A DNA stretch of 64,000 nucleotides, from positions 276,525 through 340,524 of the forward strand of contig CAXXVR010000010.1 of assembly GCA_963675955.2 (NCBI GenBank), read 5' to 3'. Shown here one piece after another: positions 16,705 to 24,703 of the stretch (within the stretch, counting starts at the first letter, position 1; each line of letters opens with the position of its first letter). Below the pieces are notes generated by a model. The model was not told the DNA's origin, did not search any database, and saw only the letters and a program-made list of their open reading frames with translations. This DNA is from Desulfocicer sp963675955. GTDB taxonomy: Bacteria; Desulfobacterota; Desulfobacteria; Desulfobacterales; Desulfobacteraceae. The translations under genes were made by a program, and so were the position numbers.

Positions 16705-17436
16705 TTAAAGAATCTGTTTTAAAAACAATTTGGTACGGTCATGACTGGGATTGGTGAAAAAGTGTTCCGGCGTACCTTCTTCAATGATTTTTCCCTCATC
16801 CATGAAAATCACCCGGTCGGCAACCTCCCTTGCAAATCCCATCTCATGGGTCACCACCACCATGGTCATTCCCTCCCTTGCAAGGGCTTTCATGACATCA
16901 AGCACCTCACCGATCATTTCCGGGTCCAGTGCAGACGTGGGTTCATCAAAGAGCATGGCCTTGGGGTTCATGGCCAGGGCCCTGGCAATGGCCACCCTCT
17001 GCTGCTGTCCACCGGACAACTGATCTGGATAGACATTTTTTTTATCGGCAATACCCACCTTGTTTAAAAGGGCCATGGTGATCTCATCGGCCTCTTTTCC
17101 TGAACGCTTGCGCACCACGTTCTGGGCCAGGTTCACATTATTTTTAACCGTCTTGTGAGGAAACAAATTAAAAGATTGAAATACCATGCCCACTTCCGCC
17201 CGCACTTTATTTATATCGGTCTTGGGATGAAGAATGTCCACACCATCTATGAAAATCTGCCCCTTGTCCGCGGTTTCCAGGCGGTTCAGACATCGCAGAA
17301 AGGTGCTTTTCCCCGATCCGGAAGGACCAATAACCACCACCACTTCACCCCTGGCAATGTTTTCAGAAACGTTCACAAGGGCATCCACCCTGTGGGGTAC
17401 CAGAAACACTTTGGAAATATTTTTAACGTCTATCAT
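16705..17436 (-). CDS. Polar amino acid ABC transporter ATP-binding protein
   Basis: This ATPase powers the importer encoded with the next two genes. Motifs: Walker A GPSGSGKST, signature LSGGQQQRV, Walker B AMLFDEPTSALDP and H-loop VVTHEMGFA. The 243-residue length and sequence fit the GlnQ/GltL/HisP class, which takes up glutamine, glutamate, arginine or similar substrates. The exact substrate cannot be read from the ATPase. Its start overlaps the end of the permease gene by 4 bases. Confidence 0.94.
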   Translation of the reverse strand: MIDVKNISKVFLVPHRVDALVNVSENIARGEVVVVIGPSGSGKSTFLRCLNRLETADKGQIFIDGVDILHPKTDINKVRAEVGMVFQSFNLFPHKTVKNNVNLAQNVVRKRSGKEADEITMALLNKVGIADKKNVYPDQLSGGQQQRVAIARALAMNPKAMLFDEPTSALDPEMIGEVLDVMKALAREGMTMVVVTHEMGFAREVADRVIFMDEGKIIEEGTPEHFFTNPSHDRTKLFLKQIL

Positions 17437-18446
17437 GAATGGATCATCCTTTTTTCAAGATATTGTAACAGCATGGACAGGGCAAAGGTGAGTACCAGGT
17501 AAAGGATGGCACACACAAACCACAGCTCAAAGGGCTGAAGGCTGGTGGTGACAACTTCCCTTGTAGCCTTGGTTAATTCACGGATGGCAATGATGCCCAA
17601 CAGGGATGAGTCCTTGATAAGACTGATGAACTGACCGGCCAGGGGGGGGATAATCCGGATGAAGGCCTGGGGCAGAATTACATGGTACATGCTCTGTGCA
17701 TAGGTCATGCCAAGGCTTCGGGAGGCTTCTGTCTGCCCTTTATGGATGGACTGAATACCCGATCGAACGATTTCTGCCACATAGGCACCGGTGAAGGTGG
17801 CAAGGGATGCCACACCGAACCACAATGGGGGGACCTGATTAATGCCATTCTGGGCCAGCATGGTATTGACAAGGGTTCCCAGTACAAAATACCAGATAAA
17901 AATCTGCACCAGCAATGGAGAGCCCCTCACAAGCTCGATGTAAGTGATGGAAAGCCATTTGAACGCAGGATTGGACGAAATTCTGGCAAGACCGGCAAAA
18001 AGTCCTAATATTATACCAAAAATAATGGCCACAAAACTGACCTTCAGGGTAAGCCACAAGCCCTGGAGCAGGATACCCACCCGCCATTCGTGATAGCTGC
18101 CAAGAACATCCCCTTCAAATATATTGTCCCCTTCATAGATGCGGACGTCTTTGGAAGGATAGGCGTAATCGACATTTTCACCATCATCACCGGCAATTCG
18201 GATGATGGTGCCCTCGGCGGTTTCTTCAATGGCGTCAATGGTGCCCGCAATATCAGACCGCACTTCTATCTGGTCATTAAAAAAGAAATACTGGGGCACA
18301 CGGTACCACCGCCAGGTATAATCAATTTGAAGTGTGCAATAATAAAGGCTGCCAATGCCCAGAAATATAACCATAAAAAAGACAGCCACCCATGAGTAAT
18401 AAATTTTTTTCTGCTGTTTCTGAAGTAGAGACGCAGTGGATTCCAT
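17433..18446 (-). CDS. Polar amino acid ABC transporter permease with periplasmic insertion domain
   Basis: The C-terminal two thirds is a standard GlnP/HisM-type permease with the EAA loop region (GQTEASRSLGMT, VILPQAFIRIIPP). The protein is 337 residues rather than about 220, because a soluble segment (about residues 43-118) is inserted after the first membrane helix (19-42). That segment is beta rich and glycine punctuated (SDIAGTIDAIEE, GTIIRIAG, IYEGDNIFEGDVLG) and looks like a barrel-sandwich or lipoyl-like fold, by inference only. No lysine in a biotinyl/lipoyl motif is evident. It is coupled to the ATPase gene and follows the binding-protein gene after a hairpin. Confidence 0.88.
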   Translation of the reverse strand: MESTASLLQKQQKKIYYSWVAVFFMVIFLGIGSLYYCTLQIDYTWRWYRVPQYFFFNDQIEVRSDIAGTIDAIEETAEGTIIRIAGDDGENVDYAYPSKDVRIYEGDNIFEGDVLGSYHEWRVGILLQGLWLTLKVSFVAIIFGIILGLFAGLARISSNPAFKWLSITYIELVRGSPLLVQIFIWYFVLGTLVNTMLAQNGINQVPPLWFGVASLATFTGAYVAEIVRSGIQSIHKGQTEASRSLGMTYAQSMYHVILPQAFIRIIPPLAGQFISLIKDSSLLGIIAIRELTKATREVVTTSLQPFELWFVCAILYLVLTFALSMLLQYLEKRMIHS

Positions 18447-18553
18447 GATAAGTCAGAACTCCCTTCGTTCAAAACAATTCGGTTCGGGTGTAAACCCTCC
18501 TTGGCAGGGATGCATTTCCTGAACAGGATGGGGATATTTGTAACCATGCCCTA

Positions 18554-18587
18554 AAAGTTGGGAACACCATGGAGTGCACCCAACTTT
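18554..18587 (-). promoter_or_regulatory. Intercistronic hairpin between binding-protein and permease genes
   Basis: AAAGTTGGG (18554-18562) and CCCAACTTT (18579-18587) form a perfect 9-bp stem in the 156-base gap. Such hairpins often protect the 3' end of the abundant binding-protein mRNA or partly terminate transcription, which lowers expression of the downstream permease and ATPase. No strong T-run follows. Confidence 0.6.
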
Positions 18588-18602
18588 ATATCGGAAATGA
18601 CT

Positions 18603-19430
18603 TTACTGAACGTTTTTAATCCAGTCCGTGGAACGAATCCATTTATTATAAATCTTATCGTACCTGCCATCGTTTTTCAACTGACGTAAAAAATTGTTCA
18701 GAAAGTTCATGAAATCCGGATCGCCTTTGTTAATGGCCCATGCAAGGGGTTCAAAGGTAAACGGCTCATCAAGAAAAATAACCTTTCCTTCGCCCTGGTT
18801 TGCCATGAACACCACGCAATAGGGAAGGTCATACACAAAGGCATCGGCCTTGCCGTTAATGACTTCAAGAGCACCTTCAGTTTCTGTTTCAAAGGACTTG
18901 TAGGTACACTTGGGAATTTTTCTCTTCACCGCCATTTCACCGGTGGTTCCAAGCTTTGAGGTGACAATGTACTTGGGATCATTCAAATCTTTATAAGATT
19001 CAACTACACCTTTATGCTTCTTGTTCAAAAGGATGGTCTGGCCCACAATGATGTAGGGATCGGCAAAATTGACCTTAAGATTTCTTTCCTGGGTAACGGT
19101 CATGCCAGAGGCAATGATATCAAACTTATCGGTGATCAATGAAGGAATAATGCCATCCCAGGCGGTGTTGACGGGAACGAATTTAACGCCCATGGCCTTG
19201 GCCATTTCCTTTGTGATATCAATATCAAATCCCACAAAGCGGCCCTTCTGGTCCGTCATTTCAAAGGGCATATAGCCCGCTTCAAATCCCACCCGCAGCT
19301 CCCCCTGCTTGATAATTTTTTCCAGGGTTGATTTCTGGGCAAGTTCAATGTCCGCTGCAAAAGAAGCGGAGCCTGCAAACAAAAACATTCCCACGATAAG
19401 GGAAAGGACAACAGATAAACTTTTTTTCAT
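18603..19430 (-). CDS. Polar amino acid ABC transporter substrate-binding protein
   Basis: This periplasmic receptor (SBP_bac_3 family) captures a polar amino acid and delivers it to the permease. The 275-residue product has a signal peptide (MKKSL..., hydrophobic core, cleavage after ASFA). Typical segments are ELRVGFEAGYMPFEM, GFDIDITKEMAKAMG, WDGIIPSL, DIIASGMTVTQER and LNNFLRQLKNDGRYDKIYNKW. I chose ATG 19430, which is preceded by AAAGGAGG; an ATG 168 bases upstream would put a non-secretory leader in front. It is the first gene of the transporter operon. Confidence 0.93.
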   Translation of the reverse strand: MKKSLSVVLSLIVGMFLFAGSASFAADIELAQKSTLEKIIKQGELRVGFEAGYMPFEMTDQKGRFVGFDIDITKEMAKAMGVKFVPVNTAWDGIIPSLITDKFDIIASGMTVTQERNLKVNFADPYIIVGQTILLNKKHKGVVESYKDLNDPKYIVTSKLGTTGEMAVKRKIPKCTYKSFETETEGALEVINGKADAFVYDLPYCVVFMANQGEGKVIFLDEPFTFEPLAWAINKGDPDFMNFLNNFLRQLKNDGRYDKIYNKWIRSTDWIKNVQ

Positions 19431-19829
19431 GAAACATTCCTCCTTTTTGGAATTGGGTACAGACATACCGGCAAAGGATTTGCCGAAAAAGGGTGTAATC
19501 ACAACATCCGACACTTCTGGACGGACCCACTGAATTATAACGGGGACCAAATGCTGTGATCTTCCCCCACAATACAGATACAGAGGCCTTGATTGCAACG
19601 CAGGTCGTTTAGGAGATACATTGAAACAAATACATCACCCCTATTCTCTCTATATGAAGATAGCAGGAAAGTAAAGACTCTTTCCACCTGGAAATTCTAA
19701 TTTTAACTCAAAAAGTTAAAGAAATTGCCCCCTGAATTATGCATACATGGAAATGCGCCCAATGGATATTTGAATCTTTATGACAGTCATGATAAAGAAG
19801 AAGCCGAACTCATAACTTACTTAACAATC
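19431..19829. other. Intergenic region between divergent ABC transporter and ftsY
   Basis: No gene is evident in this AT-rich 400-base stretch. It must hold the promoter for the minus-strand ABC operon (Shine-Dalgarno at about 19438-19445) and probably the original ftsY promoter. A short palindrome TTAACTCAAAAAGTTAA lies near 19704. No convincing -35/-10 pair could be fixed by eye. Confidence 0.5.
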
Positions 19830-19976
19830 GTTTGGAGGTAAATATTCGGCCAGCACCCCATCTTCACCTGTTTTAGCCTGTTCACATGGTATTAGTATGC
19901 TGCGCAGTCCCAGACAGGCGCATATGAAGTACTGGCCAAACATTTACATTATCAACTCGAATATTTACGTTTGGAG
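19830..19976. mobile_element. 131-bp MITE with 11-bp inverted ends and 8-bp target duplication (IS66-like ends)
   Basis: The element runs 19838-19968. Its ends are GTAAATATTCG and CGAATATTTAC, perfect inverted repeats. Exact copies of GTTTGGAG flank it at 19830-19837 and 19969-19976, as expected for an 8-bp target-site duplication. Internally, GGCCAG/CTGGCC, CTTCA/TGAAG and GCCTGT/ACAGGC nest inside the ends, so the RNA or single strand can fold into one hairpin. It has no coding capacity. Ends beginning GTAA together with 8-bp duplications are features known for the IS66 family, so I infer a non-autonomous IS66 derivative. The duplicated target contains the ftsY Shine-Dalgarno (GGAG). Confidence 0.88.
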
Positions 19977-19984
19977 AAATAACA

Positions 19985-20893
19985 TTGGGCATTTTTAACC
20001 GTCTTAAGAAAGGACTCAGTAAAACCCGGGAGATCCTTTTCACCGACATAAACGAGCTGTTTTCCGCTGAAAGACAAATTGATGATGACCTGCTTGAAGA
20101 GTTGGAGGAAGTCCTTGTCATGTCAGATCTGGGCATGGATGTTACCATGGAAATCATGGACAAAATATCCAGAAAAGCCAGAAAACTCAAAACAGCCGAT
20201 GAATTAAAATCAATTCTGAAAGAAGAACTCAGGGCCTTGTTTCCCCTGACAGGAGATACGGCAGTGGAACCTGAAACCATTGGTCCCAGAGTGATCATGG
20301 TGGTGGGAGTCAACGGCACCGGAAAAACCACCACCCTTGGCAAACTGGCTTTAAAGTTTTCAGCCCAGGGGAAAAAAGTCCTCATTGCCGCCGCAGACAC
20401 CTTTCGGGCCGCTGCCATAGAACAGGTGGAAATATGGGCTAATCGTGCCAATGTAAAGGTGGTAAAACACAGGGAAGGTTCAGACCCTGCAGCGGTGGCC
20501 TTTGATGCCGTGGAAGCCTCCATTGCACGGGGCATTGACATTCTGCTCATTGATACCGCCGGCCGACTGCACACCCAGAAAAATCTCATGGAAGAGCTAA
20601 AAAAGATTAAACGCTCTGTGGGAAAACGCCTGGCCGGTGCTCCCCATGAGGTGTTGATGGTGCTGGATGCCACCACCGGACAAAACGCTCTGTCCCAGGC
20701 AAAGCTATTTAATGATGCCGTAGGGATCACAGCCCTTGCCCTTACCAAACTTGACGGCACGGCCAAGGGCGGCGTGGTGGCATCGGTGGCCCGAACCATG
20801 GATGTCCCACTAAAATATATCGGTGTGGGAGAAGGGATTGAAGATCTGCAGGATTTTGATGCAAACCTGTTTGTCAATGCACTTTTTGATTAG
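19985..20893 (+). CDS. ftsY: Signal recognition particle receptor FtsY
   Basis: FtsY is the membrane-associated GTPase that receives ribosome-SRP complexes and passes them to the Sec translocon. The 302-residue product carries the N domain and the GTPase G domain: GVNGTGKTTTLGKLA (P-loop), DTFRAAAIEQ, DTAGRLHTQ and TKLDGTAKGG. The acidic A domain of E. coli FtsY is lacking, as in many other bacteria. The start is TTG at 19985, with GTTTGGAG 8 bases upstream; that Shine-Dalgarno is the right-hand target duplication of the adjacent MITE. Confidence 0.95.
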   Translation: MGIFNRLKKGLSKTREILFTDINELFSAERQIDDDLLEELEEVLVMSDLGMDVTMEIMDKISRKARKLKTADELKSILKEELRALFPLTGDTAVEPETIGPRVIMVVGVNGTGKTTTLGKLALKFSAQGKKVLIAAADTFRAAAIEQVEIWANRANVKVVKHREGSDPAAVAFDAVEASIARGIDILLIDTAGRLHTQKNLMEELKKIKRSVGKRLAGAPHEVLMVLDATTGQNALSQAKLFNDAVGITALALTKLDGTAKGGVVASVARTMDVPLKYIGVGEGIEDLQDFDANLFVNALFD

Positions 20894-20904
20894 AGGAGTA
20901 AAAA

Positions 20905-21333
20905 ATGGCGGTCATCGTTAAATATGTCGTGGTCAGAGACGGAGACGAAAAAATGACATTTGCCACAAAAAAAGAAGCCGATGCCCATGATAAGATGCTG
21001 GACATTGCAGATAATCTGTACCAGTTCTTAAAAATGGAAGATCTGGACATCAGCCCGGAGCAATTGGATACGCTTTCTTTACACCTTGCCAAAAACAAGG
21101 AGACAGTACTCCAGCTTTTAAGGGGCGGGAAACCATCCTTATCCAGGAAAACGGGCAAATCCCCCGGGACCGAAGAGGGTTCAACTTTAAAAAAGTCAGA
21201 AAAACCTGCCAGAAAAGAGAGCCGGAAATCCGATAAGGCAGATGACAGTAAAGAAAATACCGGTGAGAATGATACATCCGATGAGGTCAAAAAGAAAAAA
21301 ACAAAAACGGCCAAACCGAAAAAAACTGCCTGA
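20905..21333 (+). CDS. yebG: YebG family protein with lysine-rich tail
   Basis: Residues 1-75 match YebG, a small DNA-damage-inducible protein of E. coli whose biochemical role is not settled: AVIVKYVVVRDGDEKMTF, then TKKEADAHDKMLDIAD, and a helical segment ending in LLRGGK. Residues 76-142 form a disordered, Lys/Ser/Asp-rich tail ending KKKKTKTAKPKKTA, not found in the 96-residue E. coli protein and possibly nucleic-acid binding. It follows ftsY by 11 bases with a good Shine-Dalgarno (GAGGAG). No LexA-type box is visible just upstream, so expression probably follows ftsY. Confidence 0.85.
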   Translation: MAVIVKYVVVRDGDEKMTFATKKEADAHDKMLDIADNLYQFLKMEDLDISPEQLDTLSLHLAKNKETVLQLLRGGKPSLSRKTGKSPGTEEGSTLKKSEKPARKESRKSDKADDSKENTGENDTSDEVKKKKTKTAKPKKTA

Positions 21334-21428
21334 AATAAAGGGGTTTGGTCACAACATGGTCACATCCGGGCAGGGGTCTTCAGGATTGGGCATATTCCAA
21401 TTTTCCCGATTCAACGCTTAATCAGAGA

Positions 21429-21515
21429 GGGGTCATGCCTGACCCCGTTGACCCCACTGGAATTTTGTCATCATCTGATTATTCCAGGGTTCGGTTTTAA
21501 AAGAATACCTGGAAT
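21429..21515. terminator. Two hairpins between convergent yebG and ackA
   Basis: GGGGTCA/TGACCCC (21429-21446, 4-base loop) and ATTCCAGG/CCTGGAAT (21481-21515) lie in the gap between the convergent yebG and ackA genes. Neither has a strong T-run. They are candidate weak terminators or mRNA 3' ends. Confidence 0.45.
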
Positions 21516-22720
21516 TACGATTGGATAATCTCCACAACCTCCCGGGCAATCTGCAGTTCTTCATTGGTGGGAATCACCCAGATCTGTACCCGGCTGTCTG
21601 CGGTATGAATGGCTTTGGGGTCCGAAATCCGACCTTGGTTTTTTTCAATATCCAGTTCAATGCCAAGCCCGGACAGATTGGCACAAACCCCTGCCCTGAC
21701 AATGTCATCATTTTCTCCGATACCAGCGGTGAAAATCACGGCATCCACCCGGCCAAGGGCCGCAATATAGGCACCTATATATTTCTTAACCTGATAGGTA
21801 AACATGTCAAGGGCCAGGGCGGCACGCCCATCTCCCTTTGCCGCAGCACCATGAATATCTCGCATATCGTTCATGCCACAGATGCCCTTAAGGCCACTTT
21901 GTTTGTTAAAGACGGTGTCCAGTTCATCGGCGGACATGCCGGTATTTTCCATGAGATATCGCTGGATGGCCGGATCAATGTCCCCGGTGCGGGTTCCCAT
22001 CATTACACCCGCAAGGGGGGTCATGCCCATGGAGGTATCAATGCAGCGTCCCTTTTCAACGGCGCACATGGAGCAGCCATTGCCCAGGTGCACGGTGATC
22101 AGATTTAATGTACTAAGGGGTTTATCCATGTGAACAGCTGCGGTCCTTGCCACATATTTATGGGAGGTCCCATGAAATCCATACCGACGCACCCGCATCT
22201 TCTCATAAAAATCATAGGGTAAGGCATAGAGAAAGGCCCGGGCAGGCATGGACTGATGAAATTCCGTGTCAAACACGGCAACATTGGCAATGCCGGGAAA
22301 CAACGCTTCTGCAACTTCAATACCCATGAGATTGGGGGGATTGTGCAGCGGGGCCAGGGGGTTATTTTTTTCAATGACCTTTTTAATATCTGCATCAATG
22401 ATGACAGCGGCCCGAAAATCTTCTCCTCCCTGGACCACCCGGTGTCCGATGGCGTCAATTTCATCCTTGCCCTTGATAACCCCTGAGTTTTCATCAACAA
22501 TGAGTTCCGTCACCAGGTGCATGGCATTCCGGTGATCGGCAATTTTTTCTTCCCGAATAAACTTTTCCGGTGCAGTTCCGGTGAATTTTTTGTGGGTCAC
22601 ACAGCCCACATCTTCACCAATTCTTTCCACAACTCCACTGGCCATGACCTTATTTTCCACCATGTCCAAAAGTTGATATTTCAATGAAGAACTGCCGGCA
22701 TTGATAACAAGTACAATCAT
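21515..22720 (-). CDS. ackA: Acetate kinase
   Basis: AckA interconverts acetate + ATP and acetyl phosphate + ADP, for acetate activation or for substrate-level ATP synthesis. The 401-residue sequence has the ASKHA-fold motifs NAGSSSLK, GHRVVQGGEDF, DTEFHQSMP, FHGTSHKYV, VHLGNGCS, GTRTGDIDP and TAGIGEND. No phosphotransacetylase gene is adjacent. It lies 43 bases downstream of the GntR gene on the same strand, so the two may be co-transcribed. Confidence 0.97.
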   Translation of the reverse strand: MIVLVINAGSSSLKYQLLDMVENKVMASGVVERIGEDVGCVTHKKFTGTAPEKFIREEKIADHRNAMHLVTELIVDENSGVIKGKDEIDAIGHRVVQGGEDFRAAVIIDADIKKVIEKNNPLAPLHNPPNLMGIEVAEALFPGIANVAVFDTEFHQSMPARAFLYALPYDFYEKMRVRRYGFHGTSHKYVARTAAVHMDKPLSTLNLITVHLGNGCSMCAVEKGRCIDTSMGMTPLAGVMMGTRTGDIDPAIQRYLMENTGMSADELDTVFNKQSGLKGICGMNDMRDIHGAAAKGDGRAALALDMFTYQVKKYIGAYIAALGRVDAVIFTAGIGENDDIVRAGVCANLSGLGIELDIEKNQGRISDPKAIHTADSRVQIWVIPTNEELQIAREVVEIIQS

Positions 22721-22763
22721 TTTATTTTCCTGTTTTTTACACGTTTTTCACATTGATAAAGCA

Positions 22764-23468
22764 CTATTCATTTTTTCGGCTGGCTTTTTGTTTGACAATA
22801 TACCGTGATCTCATGGCATGAGATTTAACAATATAGTCCTGCTGAACCGTGTAGGACCAGTGAACATCCTTGAGCACCGATGCAGCTCCGTTGCAATCGC
22901 CCTTCTTTAAGCATTCAATGAAATCAACGTGTTCTTTGCAGTTTCGTTTTTCCCATTCACGTATATAAATTTTACTGGGGAAATCATACAGGTGCTGCTT
23001 CACCGGAAGAATGGTCTTTTTAATCAATACATTATCCGACAGATCCACATACACATTATGAAATTCAAGGTTGGACTGAAAAAAGCATTCAATGTTATTA
23101 TCTTCAATCTCACGAAGCATTTTTTCATTTAAAGCTTCCATCTTATCTATGTGGGCAGGGGTAATCATGTCAAAACAACTCTGAACAATGGCGGCCTCCA
23201 GGGGTCCAACCAGTTCGTAGATATGCTTGATATCCTGAAGGGTCAAGGCGTTTACCCGGACCCCCCGGCGGGGCAATATTGTCACAAATCCTTCAAGCTC
23301 CAGTAAAATCAAGGCATCCCGCAAGGGAGTTTTACTGATACCCAGCAGGTCGGCAATCTTACCGATATTAATGGTGGAACCCGGCAGAAAGGCTCCGGAG
23401 TTCATCTGCTCTCTTAAATATTGATACACCTGCTCACTTAAAGACAAAACCTTTAATTTCTGACTCAT
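22764..23468 (-). CDS. GntR family transcriptional regulator (FadR/FCD subfamily)
   Basis: Residues 1-75 form the winged helix-turn-helix (IADLLGISKTPLRDALILLE, then GFVTILPRRGVRVN). The remainder is an all-helical FCD ligand domain, which in relatives binds organic acids, often with a metal held by Asp and His residues. The length of 234 residues is typical. It is transcribed divergently from the aminotransferase-racemase cluster across a 386-base region and upstream of ackA, so it may control either or both. The ligand is unknown. Confidence 0.9.
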   Translation of the reverse strand: MSQKLKVLSLSEQVYQYLREQMNSGAFLPGSTINIGKIADLLGISKTPLRDALILLELEGFVTILPRRGVRVNALTLQDIKHIYELVGPLEAAIVQSCFDMITPAHIDKMEALNEKMLREIEDNNIECFFQSNLEFHNVYVDLSDNVLIKKTILPVKQHLYDFPSKIYIREWEKRNCKEHVDFIECLKKGDCNGAASVLKDVHWSYTVQQDYIVKSHAMRSRYIVKQKASRKNE

Positions 23469-23854
23469 TTTCAGCTATCCGTTATTTCTTAATATACGCC
23501 CACCAAAAAGCCTTATGCCGCCTGTGCGGTAGAAAATAACTGACTGTATGGCTGCCGTCAAGGAAGGATTTGAAAATCAACGGGTACTGCAAATTTAAAA
23601 TGGCAGTCCATACACCGCCAGAATGGCACGATATCACCCCAAGATGAGCCAAAAAAACTTGGGCAGTGGATATAAATATTATTGGCCAAACAACGAATCA
23701 TATGGTATACGATTATAATAAATACCATCCATTCACACGAAAAAACATTAAAAAAACAGGCCTTGATCACCCCATCGGCTTGACCAAAGACTTAAAGTCG
23801 GAGAAGTGATTCAGTTCCAGAAAACATCAACAACAAACTGATAAGGAGAAAAAA
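23469..23854. promoter_or_regulatory. Divergent regulatory region with candidate GntR operator
   Basis: No gene is supported in this gap. A 19-base imperfect palindrome, AATCATATGGTATACGATT, at 23696-23714 resembles the short GT..AC dyads bound by FadR-type GntR proteins and lies about 140 bases before the aminotransferase start. The downstream gene has a strong Shine-Dalgarno (AAGGAG) at about 23841. Assigning the operator to the adjacent GntR protein is inference. Confidence 0.45.
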
Positions 23855-24703
23855 ATGGATACTTATTACATTGACGGAGAATTTGTTGAAGAGGACAGGG
23901 CAACTCTGTCAGCCAAAGACATCACCGTTTTGAGAGGGTTCGGGGTATTTGATTTTCTGATCACCTATAACAAACGGCCCTTTTACCTTGAAGCACATGT
24001 GGCACGCCTTGAAAACTCAGCAAGGGAAATCGGTTTGACCCTTCAGCACACCAATGCCCAAATCTGTGATATTGTCCGCCAGACCATTGAAAAAAACACC
24101 CACCACGATGAGTCCAATATCCGCATTCTTTACACCGGCGGCATCAGCCCCGACGGTGTTACCCCCCAGGGCAACGGCAAGCTCATGGTGATGGTCACCC
24201 CTAAATACGTTCTGCCCGACTGGTGGTATGCCGATGGTGCCGCCGTCATCACCGTTGATATGGAACGATTCATCCCCGAATCCAAGAGCACCAACTACCT
24301 CTCTGCGGTATTTGCCCAGCAGGAAGCCCACAGGGTGGGAGCCATAGAAGCCATCTACGTGGATCGAAAAAATCGTGTGCTTGAAGGCACCACCACCAAC
24401 TTTTTCGGTTTTAAGGGCAACACCCTCATCACCCCCCCGGATGGCATGTTGCCAGGCATCACTCGCAGTGTTGTTCTGGATCTGATCAAGGACAAATTTA
24501 CCCTGGAACTTCGCCACATTGACAGAGCCGAACTTGGGGAAATGGATGAAGTGTTTATTTCCGCCTCCAACAAAGAGATTGTTCCGGTGATCAAGATCAA
24601 CGACATGGTGGTTGCAGACGGCAAACCCGGTGATAAAACCCGTCAGGTAATGTCCCTTTTCAGGGAATACACCACGGCCTATGGACAGGGAAAGGTATCC
24701 TGA
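23855..24703 (+). CDS. Class IV PLP aminotransferase (D-amino acid or branched-chain type)
   Basis: This fold-type IV PLP enzyme belongs to the family of branched-chain aminotransferases, D-amino acid aminotransferases and aminodeoxychorismate lyases. The Schiff-base lysine is probably Lys144 in ESKSTNYLSAV, and LEGTTTNFF and LPGITRSVVLDL are family hallmarks. Length 282 residues. Its stop overlaps the start of alanine racemase (within TGATG), and racemases follow, so a D-amino acid substrate is plausible, but substrate cannot be read from sequence. It is the first gene of a five- or six-gene cluster. Confidence 0.82.
   Translation: MDTYYIDGEFVEEDRATLSAKDITVLRGFGVFDFLITYNKRPFYLEAHVARLENSAREIGLTLQHTNAQICDIVRQTIEKNTHHDESNIRILYTGGISPDGVTPQGNGKLMVMVTPKYVLPDWWYADGAAVITVDMERFIPESKSTNYLSAVFAQQEAHRVGAIEAIYVDRKNRVLEGTTTNFFGFKGNTLITPPDGMLPGITRSVVLDLIKDKFTLELRHIDRAELGEMDEVFISASNKEIVPVIKINDMVVADGKPGDKTRQVMSLFREYTTAYGQGKVS

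Noticed and set aside
19882..20877. Long minus-strand open frame opposite ftsY (331 codons)
   Set aside because: It is serine-rich with no recognisable motif, and the plus strand encodes a clear FtsY. It is a shadow of the biased codon use on the other strand.
23558..23770. Small minus-strand frame upstream of the aminotransferase gene
   Set aside because: No ribosome binding site, unusual Cys/Trp-rich composition, and it lies in what looks like a regulatory region.
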